NCBI GenBank assembly: GCA_020064725.1
Contig: JAGTWJ010000017.1
Span: 4,588,001-4,652,000, forward strand
DNA length: 64,000 bases
Reading direction: 5' to 3'
Origin: Drechslerella dactyloides
Lineage: Eukaryota; Ascomycota; Orbiliomycetes; Orbiliales; Orbiliaceae
The notes under the pieces are model-generated. The model did not search any database and was not told where the DNA came from. It was given only the letters and a program-made list of their open reading frames with translations. This document shows, one piece after another, positions 34,403 through 45,286 of this stretch; position 1 is the stretch's first letter; the number at the start of each line of letters is the position of its first letter. A program made the position numbers and the translations under genes.

Positions 34403-35776
34403 TTACAGCCTTGCTGGGACCTTCGCCCAGGCCTCCTCATGCCCAGTACTCCGCACCCACAACGGCTCGTCCTCCCCACAGTCCTCTGCAGCATCCGCCG
34501 TCATCGCCGCTATTTTCAAAAACTGCTCCTTCCCAAGCCCAAATCCGGGAAGCGTCGCATACGGCGCCGTAACTTCCGCAGCGTTCATCAACGCCCTCAC
34601 CATCTTAGGCACATGTCCGTCGTCCTTAATGCCCACGACTCTCGCCGTAATGGCCTCCCACTTCGCGCAAGCTGCCTCTCCGCCCTTAGGAACATAGCTG
34701 TTCACCTGTCCGATATCCATATCGGCACATCCTCGCGAAACGTACATATTTATCACCATCCAGCCGAAGTAGTTTAGCAGCAGCGCTTTCTGTGCATTGC
34801 TAACCCACGCCTGTCGGATCCAAACGTCGAGGAAGACGTTGCTGGTGACAGTGTGCATGAGGAAGAAGTCAAACTTGAGCTTCTTGTCGGCGCGTGGGGT
34901 CGCGGCACAGGCGTATACGGCTGCAGAGACGAGTTCGGCGGCGGCTTGCTTGATAGTTGTGTCGTCCGCCGTTGGTGGGATGTACCACTTTGTAGCTAGT
35001 GCGACCATCTCGTCGAACGCATTCGCGTAGACAGCTTTGTTTTTCTGCGGGTCGGTCCATTTCGTAGACCCACGAAGCTTCGACGAGCCGTGTGCTTCCT
35101 GGAAGAGAGACAGCATCGTTGCCTTGTTTGAAGAATCGCGGTTGGCAGTGGCGACTGCGCAGGCTTTGAGGTATTTGCCAGGCCAATCATCGTGCACAGC
35201 GGTCTGCGCGAGGGCCTCTGCGATGATAGCCGGCTGCTCAAACTCGATGCCATAGCCGAGATGTATCCATGGATGCAGGAACCCGCTGACCAAACGCTCC
35301 GGCATGCCGTCTTTGACCGCCTGTTCAGAAAACACATACCGCGACACGGTCTCTTGCCAGCCGACTTCGTCGATGGAGTTCTGGAAGAACTGCAGGAAGG
35401 TATGGTAGAGGTCTGCTTTGCCTAGGTAATCTGTCCAATCGGTGGACTGGGAGATATTCTGCAGGACTGGCGGCTTCTCCTCTCCGATAGGCTGTTGGTG
35501 CTTGACGTTGGTGTCATAGGCGAACTGCAAATTGGCGGGACTGGCACCTAGGGCGTAGATGGCAAGGAGATGATGGGCAATGTGGTTGTGCAGGCGGTCC
35601 TCAAAGTCGAAGAACACATGCAGGTTGTCATGGTTCTGTTGAAGGAGAGAAGATACTTTCGCGGAGGATTCCGGGGTGATCTCGGACAGAGCTGCACCGG
35701 ATGCCGGTGGGCTTTGAAGATATATCTTTGAGGATGTGGGAGCAATTCCCTCAGGGATACCGCCTGAAGTCGTCAT
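34403..35776 (-). CDS. Questin-oxidase-like protein (DUF4243 family)
   Basis: Single exon, 457 aa, ATG at 35776. The sequence has the hallmarks of the questin oxidase-like family: an N-terminal HHLLAIYALGASPANLQFAYD block (about residues 66-87), a DLYHTFLQFFQ segment, FLHPWIHLGYGIEFEQP in the middle, FFLMHTVTSNVFL and a C-terminal YATLPGFGL stretch. Characterised members (GedK, MdpL and relatives) catalyse a Baeyer-Villiger-type ring opening of anthraquinones without an obvious flavin site. There is no signal peptide. No polyketide synthase or other biosynthetic gene lies within this window next to it, so its substrate here is open. Divergent orientation relative to the MPC array that begins 890 bp away. 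Confidence 0.9.
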   Translation of the reverse strand: MTTSGGIPEGIAPTSSKIYLQSPPASGAALSEITPESSAKVSSLLQQNHDNLHVFFDFEDRLHNHIAHHLLAIYALGASPANLQFAYDTNVKHQQPIGEEKPPVLQNISQSTDWTDYLGKADLYHTFLQFFQNSIDEVGWQETVSRYVFSEQAVKDGMPERLVSGFLHPWIHLGYGIEFEQPAIIAEALAQTAVHDDWPGKYLKACAVATANRDSSNKATMLSLFQEAHGSSKLRGSTKWTDPQKNKAVYANAFDEMVALATKWYIPPTADDTTIKQAAAELVSAAVYACAATPRADKKLKFDFFLMHTVTSNVFLDVWIRQAWVSNAQKALLLNYFGWMVINMYVSRGCADMDIGQVNSYVPKGGEAACAKWEAITARVVGIKDDGHVPKMVRALMNAAEVTAPYATLPGFGLGKEQFLKIAAMTADAAEDCGEDEPLWVRSTGHEEAWAKVPARL

Positions 35777-36666
35777 TTTGACAAGATCGATATAATAATG
35801 CCCAAGTTAATTAAGACAAGTCTTATTTGAAAGATCTAATGGATCGTATATCTCTCGTCGATACTCAGAATAAACCTGACATATGTAACTACGTAGGAAT
35901 GGTCTGAATATATATCCTCAGAAGTTTGATATGAGATCCGCTAGATCCGGCCCAACCAGATAGGCGATAACGTTATATTAATCAGTAACTCATACATAAG
36001 CCCACGCATTGGAAATGCAGCAGTGCAACGTTGGTTTAACTTACATAATAATGCCTAGATCCAGACGGCCTTCAAATCTCGGGGCGCCGAACCTCCGAAT
36101 GCTACGCCGTTTATGCAATGCAATGTCGGAGGGAAAGAAGTAATCAGAACTGAGTAGCAAGCTTGGCTGCAGGTCCAGATTCAAATAAGTCAGCTGAAGT
36201 GTGCCAATCGTTGAGCGTTGTGACGAATACAAGCTTGAGCTTACAACATCCAAAGATGATGTCGAACCTCCATCCTATTGATGGCCTCCCGCATGCTGAC
36301 TAATTGGAGTCATTGTCGCCGTGTCCCAGCATAACACCTTCCCCCAAATGGACGCGGGGAAACCCAAATGAAGCGTCGACGGCCGCCGTGCAATGACGTC
36401 GAGCCAGTCGAGTTTGTCGCACAAGATCACGTGGCTGCTGGAAGAGGCAGTCGACGGCGGAGAAGACCTAGCCCGGCCACTTGCCTTTGTCAGCAGCTTA
36501 CCAAAACGGCAGCCTCCATGACATCTCCAAGCTCGAGCTCCTGTATCCCGGCTCAGGGCAGCGCGGTCTGGCCATTTGCTTAGGTAACCGTCAACGGCAC
36601 CATCACCATCCCACGCCGATGTCTTCCCCTGCCTTCTGATAGCCGTCTCGATTGAATCCACCCAGC
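35777..36666. other. Divergent intergenic region
   Basis: Shared upstream region between the questin-oxidase-like gene and the first MPC gene. No ATG-initiated frame with recognisable content. Confidence 0.55.
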
Positions 36667-37136
36667 ATGCCCTGCAAGTCTCACTCCAGGGCCTTCTACC
36701 ACTACCTCGACAACGTCGTCGACCCAGACGACCTCTCCCTCGCCCTCAACAAGGTCCTGCAATGCGAGCGCCAGCTCGCCAAGGTCGGCCGCGCCAAGCA
36801 CCCGCAGCAGCAGGCTAAAGCTATCCTCTTCGCATTGTATGTATGGCAGACGGGAGTCCTCCGGCGGTTCGTCCTGGGTCCGCCTGATATCTAGCTCGAG
36901 CGGCTGATCTAACAATTACGGTGCGAATGTGTGCGTATGCGTGTATCTTCACGCGTGCATACGTGCGTTGGTGTTCGATTCTGCGTATATACAGAACCAG
37001 GTCACGAACTTCGTTCTCGGCGGAGGGCTACCTGGCGCTCGTGGAGAAGATCGCCGAGGCGCTGGAAGTGCCGACGTCGAGCTGGGATTTGAACGAGATT
37101 CGAGTGGCGCTGTTCCACCTGCAGCGCCTGGATTGA
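36667..37136 (+). CDS. Small MPC-family protein 1 (MPCK start), two exons
   Basis: Exons 36667-36836 and 36995-37136 around a 158-bp intron (GTATGT...ACAG) give 103 aa. The product starts MPCKSHSRAFYHYLDNVVD, continues as a charged helix-rich stretch, and ends LNEIRVALFHLQRLD. Without splicing the frame would stop soon after LYVWQTGV; the spliced C-terminal part (ALVEKIAEALEV) looks helical and gene-like. There is no signal peptide, membrane segment or known domain, so a soluble intracellular protein is likely. It is the first of eleven plus-strand genes whose products begin Met-Pro-Cys. It lacks the LIxRIR tail seen in others and is the most divergent member. Function unknown. Confidence 0.7.
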
Positions 37137-37711
37137 TCTTAACGACTAAGTAGTTGATGCGTCTCCGGAGCTCATAGGCACTCAATCTCGATGTAATCTT
37201 TATCTGAGATAGCTTGCCTGCATCGAGATTCTTGGGTGGTCTGCAGCTGTACCTGTTTTGATATGCTGGAGGTTCGGTTTTACGTAACTCATTTTTGTTC
37301 AGTACCCTGCATTTTTGTTAGAGCATTCGTATGCATGAGCTTCCTCAACTCACACCAATGACAAACAGAGTACTGGCTTTTCCTCACAACAGTCATTTGA
37401 TCGATATCTAATTGATGTTAACCCGTTTCTGCACACGAAATGAGACGATAATGGAGTTAGTCCCTGTGGAGTTACCCTCCGGTTGTCCGTGAAGCTAACA
37501 CCAAGCTAGGTGTTTAGTAAAAACCGCTGGTGACTCCATATAATGGACCTCGCCCTCGGGTGTTATATATTCATCCCCCCTGACCTCGAGCTCGATACAC
37601 CTTTCGTATGCAGGTTATAGACCCACAGCGTAATTTCAGAACAAGGAGAAAGCAAGGTCGTTCATCAGCTACCAATCGCAATCGATATCTAGTGTTTGGG
37701 ACGACTCCAAG

Positions 37712-38178
37712 ATGCCCTGCAAGGTATCACCGATCTGGACGCTCGTCCCAGAAGACGAAGAGTGGAGCGACGACACCTTTGTCTCCAACGTCTTCAATCA
37801 CTCATACATGAAATGGCGCTGGAACTTAAGATGGCAAAGTCGCCACCTTGACGGCTGGCTAGATAAATGGTACTGGTACAACGGGACATCAGCCGACCGA
37901 GGGCTCGGATGGATGCTGTACGAATGGCAGTTGCGAAGGGACGCGATGCGGCCGCCACTGGATAGCCAGAGTGCGTACACATACACTCGCCCGCATCTTT
38001 TCTATATCGATCGATCGAGAATAAACTTGATTAGATTCACCATCCGATCAAAGCACCGTTTGTCCGTTTGTTTGCTGACCATCGCTTCTCCGTAGTGCCC
38101 GTGGCGACTGGCTCCGTTTTCTTCGAGGTAGAGAGACGACGCGACCAAGCGCTTTCAAGACGGCGGCCGAGTACTTAA
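37712..38178 (+). CDS. Small MPC-family protein 2 (MPCK start), two exons
   Basis: Exons 37712-37970 and 38096-38178, intron of 125 bp (GTGCGT...GTAG, branch CTGAC near 38075), give 113 aa. Starts MPCKVSPIWTLVPEDEEWSD and is remarkably rich in Trp (eleven in the first 76 residues, e.g. KWRWNLRWQSRH, DKWYWYNG). The first exon ends with YEWQLRRDAMRPPLDSQ, which matches HESQLRRAATRPLPD of the next gene. Both have a phase-1 intron at this point, so they are true paralogues with a conserved intron. The second exon is Arg-rich and less certain. No secretion signal or known domain. Confidence 0.72.
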
Positions 38179-38718
38179 AGCTCATGTGCCAGTATACTGC
38201 GGCAGCGTGGTGTACCTGATCTGAGGTCTCATGTCCCAACACGGAAACCAGACGGATATCAAGACGCATCTGGGTTTTTCGCGCACTAACTGGTTATCAG
38301 AGTCTGGAATGGGTATAGGCCGAATGCATCGAATGCTTGTAACAGGATTCGCAGGATCTGGTGGTCAATAGAATTATTCTTGTGTATGCAAATACAATGC
38401 TGTTGCATGTTGCAGTTCCGTCACAAATGTCATTCTTCTCAAGACTTAGCTTAGTCTCGGGGGCAGTCGCCGAGGCTCGCTTTTGAAATTCAAGACTACA
38501 CAAACTGTAAATTTAAAAAACCTAAGTCGGACACTTAACATTGTCACCGCCAAGGATTGTTTTTATAAACAAACCTCATCCGCAACTATCTCCGATCCGA
38601 TCGATCTCGATGTATATACCCTCATGCACAACCACTGCATCATCGTTTGAAACTCGCGAACGCCAATCGCCAGTTATTCATCTCATTTCGTCTTCAAAGC
38701 TCAACCCCCCATTCCGAG

Positions 38719-39059
38719 ATGCCGTGTAAACTATCACCGATCCCAATATATCCCCCATGGCTACCGAGGGCCGACTTGCATGATCGCAGACACCGCCGCT
38801 TCTGGCGCCTGATCGTGTCGAGAGAGTGTCGCCATCTCGGGTCGGAGAACAGTGGTCTAGAGCTCTGGTATTGGGACGACCTGTGGCAGCTTGACTGGAG
38901 GTACCGCATTCTGCTGCACGAGTCGCAGCTGCGAAGGGCGGCAACACGGCCGCTGCCGGACGGTACGTACACATGCGCGCTGTTGGTTGTATCGATTTCA
39001 ACTCGATCGAAATTCCACTAACCATCCCTATATCTCTGCATGTAGCTCTGGATACGTAA
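38719..39059 (+). CDS. Small MPC-family protein 3 (MPCK start), two exons
   Basis: Exons 38719-38962 and 39046-39059 with an 83-bp intron (GTACGT...GTAG, branch CTAAC at about 39019) give 85 aa, the last five codons coming from the tiny second exon (ALDT then stop). Starts MPCKLSPIPIYPPWLPRADL. Shares with gene 2 the opening MPCK-x-SPI, the aromatic centre (LELWYWDDLWQLDW) and the QLRRAATRP end, and the same intron position and phase. No signal peptide or known domain. The start codon is ATGCCGTGTAAA, so Met-Pro-Cys-Lys is kept although the codons differ from its neighbours. Confidence 0.72.
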
Positions 39060-39973
39060 ATATTCAGCTCAGCCTAGCGTGTTTCGCATGCCGGCGACAT
39101 TCCTGTCCGGGAGATTTCCCCAAGTCCCGCGCCAATATTTTCTAGTCTTGGCCATAGCACAAAGCGGGCTTGTCGCGAGATATTCGCTTAAAGTCACAAT
39201 ATTAATTTCATGGCGCGCGTATCATGCATGTGCGACCCTATGAATTTTGTTCGAGCCGGCCCTCGGAATTACATAGTCACGGATGGAAGCCTAATTTTCG
39301 TTGGATATGATGGCGTTCTTATTATAACGAAAACTGTCTAAATCGCGATATACCGTTTAATGTCTATCTATGTCGGTGCAGTGTACCCATGTGATATTGT
39401 GATTTTTGTTGTGTAACAACTCCGAGCTGATGACGCCTACTTGAATGCGTCACCCACCGATTTGAAGCTGAGCTAAGGGACCGCGCAGTGACACCCACGC
39501 TTGTTTGTTTAGACCCTGACAAAACCGCACCTTAAGCCGATTGGGATGATCTTCTTTGCAGACCTCCTAGCGAAGGAGACATAATCCAGCATGAAATTAC
39601 GTAACAAGAGCTTCCGTCTTCCAGAAAAGCTGGGCCAATTTAATCTCAGCCTCACGATCTTGCATAGGGCTGCGGGCTCCTGGAGACGGCCCTTACTTGC
39701 CCGGACCCTTTGGCGCGGACAACCATTTGCCAACAGGTCTAGAACCAAACTCAAATTGGCACTAGTGCTGCCATACACGATCTGAAATGAGGGATCAAGC
39801 AACATAACAATCCTTCTAAACGTGCTCGGGGAAGGCGTCTGGCTTGTGAGACAAGTGCTTGGGCGTGTACGCTATATATTCCAGGAGATTCCTCTACTTT
39901 GAATGAAATCTAGCAATTTTTGAAGGTGGAGGTCTTCGGGTCGTCCATTTACGTCTGCTTTCACGCCTAAGCC

Positions 39974-41160
39974 ATGGTTTCGTATACTTTTCTTGTCAGC
40001 ATATTGGCACTTCCGCTGCTCGGGTTTACCAATGCGAAGGCAGTCCCTGGCATCGAAATCCGAGAACCCAGACGAAGCCCACGAGCCCCTTCATACTGCA
40101 GTCAGTATATTTCCAGATGCACTTCCCATTGACACATAAGCTTGCTAACAGATGTGAATAGATAATGTCAGCAAGCTTATCTCCGTCCTGAAGAGAGACC
40201 GGCTGCAATCTTTCTGCAAAAAATACGTCAACTACAAGCCTGGTGATGTACGAAAAGTAGTGAGGACGGCAACTGCTACAACGTGTACGAACGGGAACCG
40301 CAGATGCATACCGACTACCATTACGCCAGTGGTGCAGACGACAATAACGAGTACTACCACGATAACTGTTGACGAAGGCACCGTGACAGGTGAGAAATAA
40401 CATAACTGAAACTTCGGTATCGGATATATAGAGCGATCGATCACTAACTTTACCTTTCAATTTTTGACGGATCACATCAGACTACATCTACACTACACCA
40501 ACTACAACCATCGAGACCACAATCACCTCAACCGTTGACACTGTCACATCCACCTACACCGTCGGATCGCCTCAGCTTCGGAAACGCAAAGCTCCAAAGC
40601 CACCGTCGTGTATACGCAGCTGCGCACCAAACAAGATCTCAGCCGCCTGCTCCACCCTCGTGATTCCCCTGATCACCACAACGAGGACTACAACCGTCAG
40701 AGGAACGGTGCGAACCGTCATCGCAAACGCACGCACGACAACCATCACGGTACCTATCACCGTGTACTCTGTTCTCCCCGGCCAAACGGTCACGAACACG
40801 AAAACCAAGCCGACGCAGACCGAAACCGTCACTCGAACGGAAGACGTCACATTCACGACGACGGAGACCGTTTGTCCATCGAGGACGCCGGGTGCATTTG
40901 CCATCGGCGTAGTTCACAACGGGCCCGATACCCCCGCCTACATCCAACCGGAGGCGGGGAGCGAGGTGGACTGCTGCTCGGCCTGTTACGCTGACAGGGG
41001 CTGCTTTGGATGGCTATGGTCGAGTGGATGTACCTACGTACAAAGTCAGGAACAGACTCAGGATCCTGATAGGACTTGTCCATCGTCCCTCCGGCTTCTA
41101 TTGATATCGGATAATACTGACAATGGTGCTGGCGGCCGGGGACCTTGCTTTGGGTCGTAG
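39974..41160 (+). CDS. Secreted Thr-rich, Cys-containing protein, three exons
   Basis: Exons 39974-40100, 40162-40389 and 40481-41160 (introns of 61 and 91 bp, both with CTAAC branch sites) give 344 aa. Signal peptide at residues 1-~21 (MVSYTFLVSILALPLLGFTNA), then a pro-like basic segment. A motif frequent in fungal secreted proteins follows: LISVLKRDRLQSFCKKYV. The middle is very rich in Thr/Val (heavily O-glycosylated, by inference) and split by a basic LRKRKAPKPP segment that could be cut by a Kex2-type protease. The C-terminal ~60 residues carry CCSACYADRGCFGWLW and further cysteines, resembling an apple/PAN-type module. Probably cell-wall or extracellular. It is the only clearly secreted product inside the MPC array and is not a member of that family. 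Confidence 0.85.
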
Positions 41161-42201
41161 AGGTCCCTCGTCTTGTATTCGGACAATTCTGTAGATGTAT
41201 AGGTATATTAAATAATTTGCGGTTCATCCGGCTCGCAAGTTGACTTTTAAATTTTAAAGGGAAAATTGGAAAGCATTCGGCTTGCGAGACCCGGAGGAAT
41301 TGGTGATCTCCTTGCTGCGAGAGCCTAATCGATAGTATCGCTTGCTATCACGGGTGAATTTGTGTTTTTCTGCGGTTTCTAGTGCCCTGGTGCTATTGCG
41401 CTGGACAAGCTCCTATATACGTAAGAATTAATTAATTAATTGACAATCTAGCTAAAAAAGAGTATATGTCTGCGTAATATCACAAATGAGCAGCGACGCA
41501 GATGTGTGGAGCATGGCACGCGGCAGCAGATGGCTGTGTTGGCCCAGCATGGCATGTCCTATCCTTACAATCACCAGCTGCAGCCGGCCGCCAACAAAGG
41601 CATTCGAAATCCCCCCAGCTTTGAGCACACTTTCACCAGCACAGGAAATATAAATATCACAATACATCTCAAAGTCCCTATCAACTGTCTCCTGGTTGTT
41701 AGATCAATTGTGTTAATAAACCCTCGAGAACCGCGATTCTACAATTTCCTACGAAGTGGATACCTAGGGACAGCGCCTCCAATCGATCCAGGGAAAGCCC
41801 AGATCCGAGCATGAGGTGTCATGCATTATATTAGTCCACCAAACACCAAACAATTGGTCGTGTGCTAGCCAATATTAATACGTATCCACCAGCTGGCTGT
41901 CAAAGAATGTCGCTAAAGTACCCATGGTTTGTCACAAGATCTGAGTGACGAGGCTGTCACGGTTACACCAGCGCTGCAAACAAGGTATAAGTACGGATAT
42001 GTATCGTCGGAGTCGGGTGCTGACTAGTTGACATTTTGGCGCTCAGGCTTTCAAACCTCCGCCCGGCGTCAAATCCCCCGCCGAATTTCCGTCGAGTAAC
42101 TCCTCAAACAGCTTCGCAATTAGTATATCGAAGCTACTTATATTCCTAGCTATCGATTGATATCGGCGCGGCCGCATCGACGATACAGAACTATTATAAG
42201 A

Positions 42202-42498
42202 ATGCCCTGCAAGGTCAACTGCGGCCGCATCATGCGCCACATCGCCCGCAACTACGGTGACAGACTGTGCATCCACGAAAGCACCACCCTCCCAATCGGC
42301 TTCCACAAACGCCGCTTCAAAATCCGCTGGGCGAGCCTCGTCGACCGGCGTCGGCGACGGAACCAGCTGCCCCGCCGCCGACAGCCGTGGGAGAAGCTCA
42401 CGCTTGAGGAAACCGGCGCCGGCGCAACCATGGCTCCCGAGGTCGCGCCGCTGACGTTGATAGAGCGGATTCGGGCAGCGAATAGAAATGGCAAATAG
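42202..42498 (+). CDS. Small MPC-family protein 4 (MPCK start, LIERIR tail)
   Basis: 98 aa, single exon, start ATGCCCTGCAAG. Begins MPCKVNCGRIMRHIARNYGD, has a strongly basic centre (HKRRFKIRWASLVDRRRRRN, where a nuclear localisation role is possible but unproven), and ends LTLIERIRAANRNGK. The tail is the LIxRIRxA motif shared with genes 5, 8, 9 and 10. No signal peptide or known domain. Lies 1.04 kb after the secreted-protein gene. Confidence 0.75.
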   Translation: MPCKVNCGRIMRHIARNYGDRLCIHESTTLPIGFHKRRFKIRWASLVDRRRRRNQLPRRRQPWEKLTLEETGAGATMAPEVAPLTLIERIRAANRNGK

Positions 42499-43102
42499 GA
42501 TATCGTATCCTGGTACGGTACTCTTTTCCAGTCACGCATGCAACGCCGAGTCGAGTTTATTGTCATGTCGCCTTTCCTAATACATCTCGCTTTGGATCTG
42601 GGGGGCTCGTTAACGGCTGTGGGTAAGCCTCGGTCGAGATCTGGTCAGCTAGAGGCGCCGAGGCCCAGAGGTGCAATCAGGCAATGCAATGGATTGGGGC
42701 AACGCCACGGATCCACCCAGCCTGCATCACGGCATCACTATCACACACTTCGGATTTGGTGGCGTTGCGATAGCGAAGGCCCTACTGGGAGCTGGGCAAT
42801 ATGGTCATGATATCAAAGCGGTCGCGGAATCATCGGGAAAGCAACGTAAGAGCAATCTACCGTATTATCGACCGGGCCTCACTTCATATATTACTGATCG
42901 AAGAAGTCGTCCGATCCCTCTGCTCGATATCCAGCTTCTTTTTCATACGATCACCAACTTCAAACCTCACAATTTCTGCTTCTCCAAGTCGTTTTATATC
43001 CGCTCAGTCCCTTTGAGCATAAATACCGTCGAGGCAGATACAATAGACGGACTGCCCCTGACCTTGCCGAACGCGACCAAACAAACGGCCAAGCCACACG
43101 CA

Positions 43103-43342
43103 ATGCCCTGCACAAATGACATGCCCTGCATCCGAACCCTGAAGATCATGGACGACCTCTACACCGGCGCCGACAAGGTTTCCGCCGCAGAACTACGGCA
43201 CGACTGGAGCAGACTGCTGAGCAAATATCAAGAATCCGAAAAATCCATCGAGGCGATCAGAGAGCGAAGGTTGGCGAGTGTCCAAACGCCGTCGACGCCG
43301 CTGATTACCAGGATCAGAGAGGGCAATCGGAGCTTGAATTAG
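43103..43342 (+). CDS. Small MPC-family protein 5 (MPCT start, LITRIR tail)
   Basis: 79 aa, single exon. It has two Met-Pro-Cys sequences in tandem at its N-terminus (MPCTNDMPCIRTLKIMDDLY), so translation from either ATG (43103 or 43121) would give a family-type start. The middle is a charged helix-rich stretch (ELRHDWSRLLSKYQESEKSI) and the end is TPLITRIREGNRSLN, the shared tail motif. No signal peptide, no known domain. Confidence 0.75.
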   Translation: MPCTNDMPCIRTLKIMDDLYTGADKVSAAELRHDWSRLLSKYQESEKSIEAIRERRLASVQTPSTPLITRIREGNRSLN

Positions 43343-43601
43343 CAAGTCGGGCGTTGCGCTGGCACGAATGCTTTGTTAGACTTGTGCCATCATGTTATTT
43401 AGCGGTTTGTCCTTGTTCTCGATAGATAGATAGACGACGAATGCATGCATTTCGGCTATGATGCTACTTTAATCGTTTCCGGCACGCGACAGGCATCCGT
43501 ATTGGGATGAATCGATATCGATAAATCGAAATCCCGTGTTGCTAGCCCGATAACTCGACCCTTCTTCAACCTCATCCCCTAGACGCACTGTTCGTGAAAG
43601 T

Positions 43602-43838
43602 ATGCCCTGCAAAGCCACCATCTCGCCGCTGGACTTCGCCCGCGACGACACCCCCGCTCGAGTCTGGGACTCCATTATCCAGCGCCGCTACCAGTACGAG
43701 GTCTCCCTGCTGGACCCCGACGACTTTCAACCGGGCGTGTTGGCTGCCATCCGCGAGGCCCGGAGACACGAGGTCGTGCTGTACCAGTACTACATGAACT
43801 ACGTCGACCAACAGCGGCGGAACACCTCCGACTTGTAA
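43602..43838 (+). CDS. Small MPC-family protein 6 (MPCK start, WD-type)
   Basis: 78 aa, single exon. Begins MPCKATISPLDFARDDTPAR followed by VWDSIIQRRYQYEV. The ARDDTPARVWD block matches ARDETPTAVWD of gene 8a at 45053 and, more loosely, LPREDWDLIMRHR of gene 7 at 44018, defining a WD-x-x-(I/M)-x-x-R subtype. Only 260 bp after the previous gene and 180 bp before the next. No signal peptide or known domain. Confidence 0.75.
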   Translation: MPCKATISPLDFARDDTPARVWDSIIQRRYQYEVSLLDPDDFQPGVLAAIREARRHEVVLYQYYMNYVDQQRRNTSDL

Positions 43839-44017
43839 CATTGCGTCCCCACGTCACTATCACTACTGTAAAATATATCACCGCATCACGGGAGTTGATA
43901 GAACAACAGCACAGCGCCGTACGGCCACACACGATCACAATCATAGACTAGAAGAAACCCACGGCATAACCCACCACCCTGGATTGAAGTATCCTTCAAC
44001 GATTACTTGAATCGAAG

Positions 44018-44245
44018 ATGCCTTGCAAAGGAACGATCACACCCGACGTCTTCATCGATAGCACCGTCACCCTCCCACGGGAAGATTGGGACCTCATCAT
44101 GCGGCATCGCCGAATCCTTGAAAATTGGCTGACGGACGACGAGGTCCCCGACGACTGGGAGCCCGGACGATCGCAGCGACTACGGCAGCGGAGTTGGATG
44201 TCAGCTCTCCAATTCGTCGTTCTCGAACGCGCGGGTGCTTTTTAA
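44018..44245 (+). CDS. Small MPC-family protein 7 (MPCK start, WD-type)
   Basis: 75 aa, single exon, start ATGCCTTGCAAA. Begins MPCKGTITPDVFIDSTVTLP and continues REDWDLIMRHRRILENWL, matching gene 6 in MPCK-x-TI-x-P and in the WD-x-x-(I/M) block. The end (SALQFVVLERAGAF) has no counterpart in the others and could be changed by an unseen intron. No signal peptide or known domain. Confidence 0.7.
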   Translation: MPCKGTITPDVFIDSTVTLPREDWDLIMRHRRILENWLTDDEVPDDWEPGRSQRLRQRSWMSALQFVVLERAGAF

Positions 44246-45052
44246 CGTCTGCTTTGAATCCGCGAGCCCGAAGCCCGCGTTGCCGGAGGATACATCTTAC
44301 AATCTTTCGGACTTGGCAGCGTGTCACATCTAGATTCGAGGGTCGAAGTATCATGTGCAAGATAGATATGGACCAAAATCCGGTCACCCGAGAGAACGAA
44401 AGGGAGTCAATGGGCTTTCACCTCTCCTGTCGCCGAATGCCGCGCCTCCAGCCATAGCGTAGCAGATGAGCGAGAATCCTGAATTGACGCCAAGAAGGGC
44501 TGTCGTCGGCAGCCGACATCTGCCGTGGGTGAGCAGGATTGGGCACGACAGCTGGGCAGACTGCAGGCGCCCATAAAGCAATTCCCCCCCAATCTGACGT
44601 GATCAAGCTACGTTATTACGATACGCTGCTACTGCTTTTTACCTACCGTGATGTTGCTTTCTGGGATGCTTGTAGGAGATATAGTATAGATCTGCCCAAT
44701 GCTCGTGTATGTTCGCTCTCGTTCAGTGGAATACAATCTAGCCTCGGCGGGACATGTTGGCAGGCAGCGTCAGCTCAGAGCTGAGCTAGCTGAACTCGAT
44801 AGATCTTGTATATAAAGATACAATGCCGTCGTCTCACCGCCCGTTCGGTAACTTATCACATACGCATCTTCCTCTCCCTTCCTCTCTGTCATTGCATTGT
44901 ATGCTAGCATAAAACCCTCTCAATTCATATTCATCAAGGCATAAACAACCTCACGAATAGATTACCATTTCATAGTTCATCCAGTACGATAGTTACACAA
45001 CCTACCCTCTCTATATATCATCGGTAGAGCATATTCCAATTCGAAGCAGAAC

Positions 45053-45286
45053 ATGCCCTGCGGCGCCTCCCTGGAACCCTCAGCCGTCGCCCGCGATGAA
45101 ACGCCAACGGCAGTCTGGGACTGGCTGATGCGCAAACAGCTCGTGGCACGCAGGACAAGCACGGCCGACGGCTCCCTGCCGCAGGAAGAGCCCATCGTCG
45201 AGGTCATGGGATACATCGACCGGATGGCGACGGAGAGGGATGCGCAGCAGCGGAGGGTCAAGCTCCAGCGGGCGATTGCATCGTAG
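45053..45286 (+). CDS. Small MPC-family protein 8a (MPCG start, WD-type)
   Basis: 77 aa, single exon. Begins MPCGASLEPSAVARDETPTA then VWDWLMRKQLVARR; this is the closest relative of gene 6, and the similarity is visible at DNA level too (CGCCCGCGA-GA-AC-CC...GTCTGGGACT). The fourth residue is Gly instead of Lys. Ends as a charged helix (DRMATERDAQQRRVKLQ). A TATATAAAG box lies about 240 bp upstream. No known domain. Confidence 0.75.
   Translation: MPCGASLEPSAVARDETPTAVWDWLMRKQLVARRTSTADGSLPQEEPIVEVMGYIDRMATERDAQQRRVKLQRAIAS

Noticed and set aside
39509..39805. 98-codon minus-strand ATG frame
   Set aside because: Composition is not protein-like (basic throughout, no motif) and it is in the upstream region of the secreted-protein gene.
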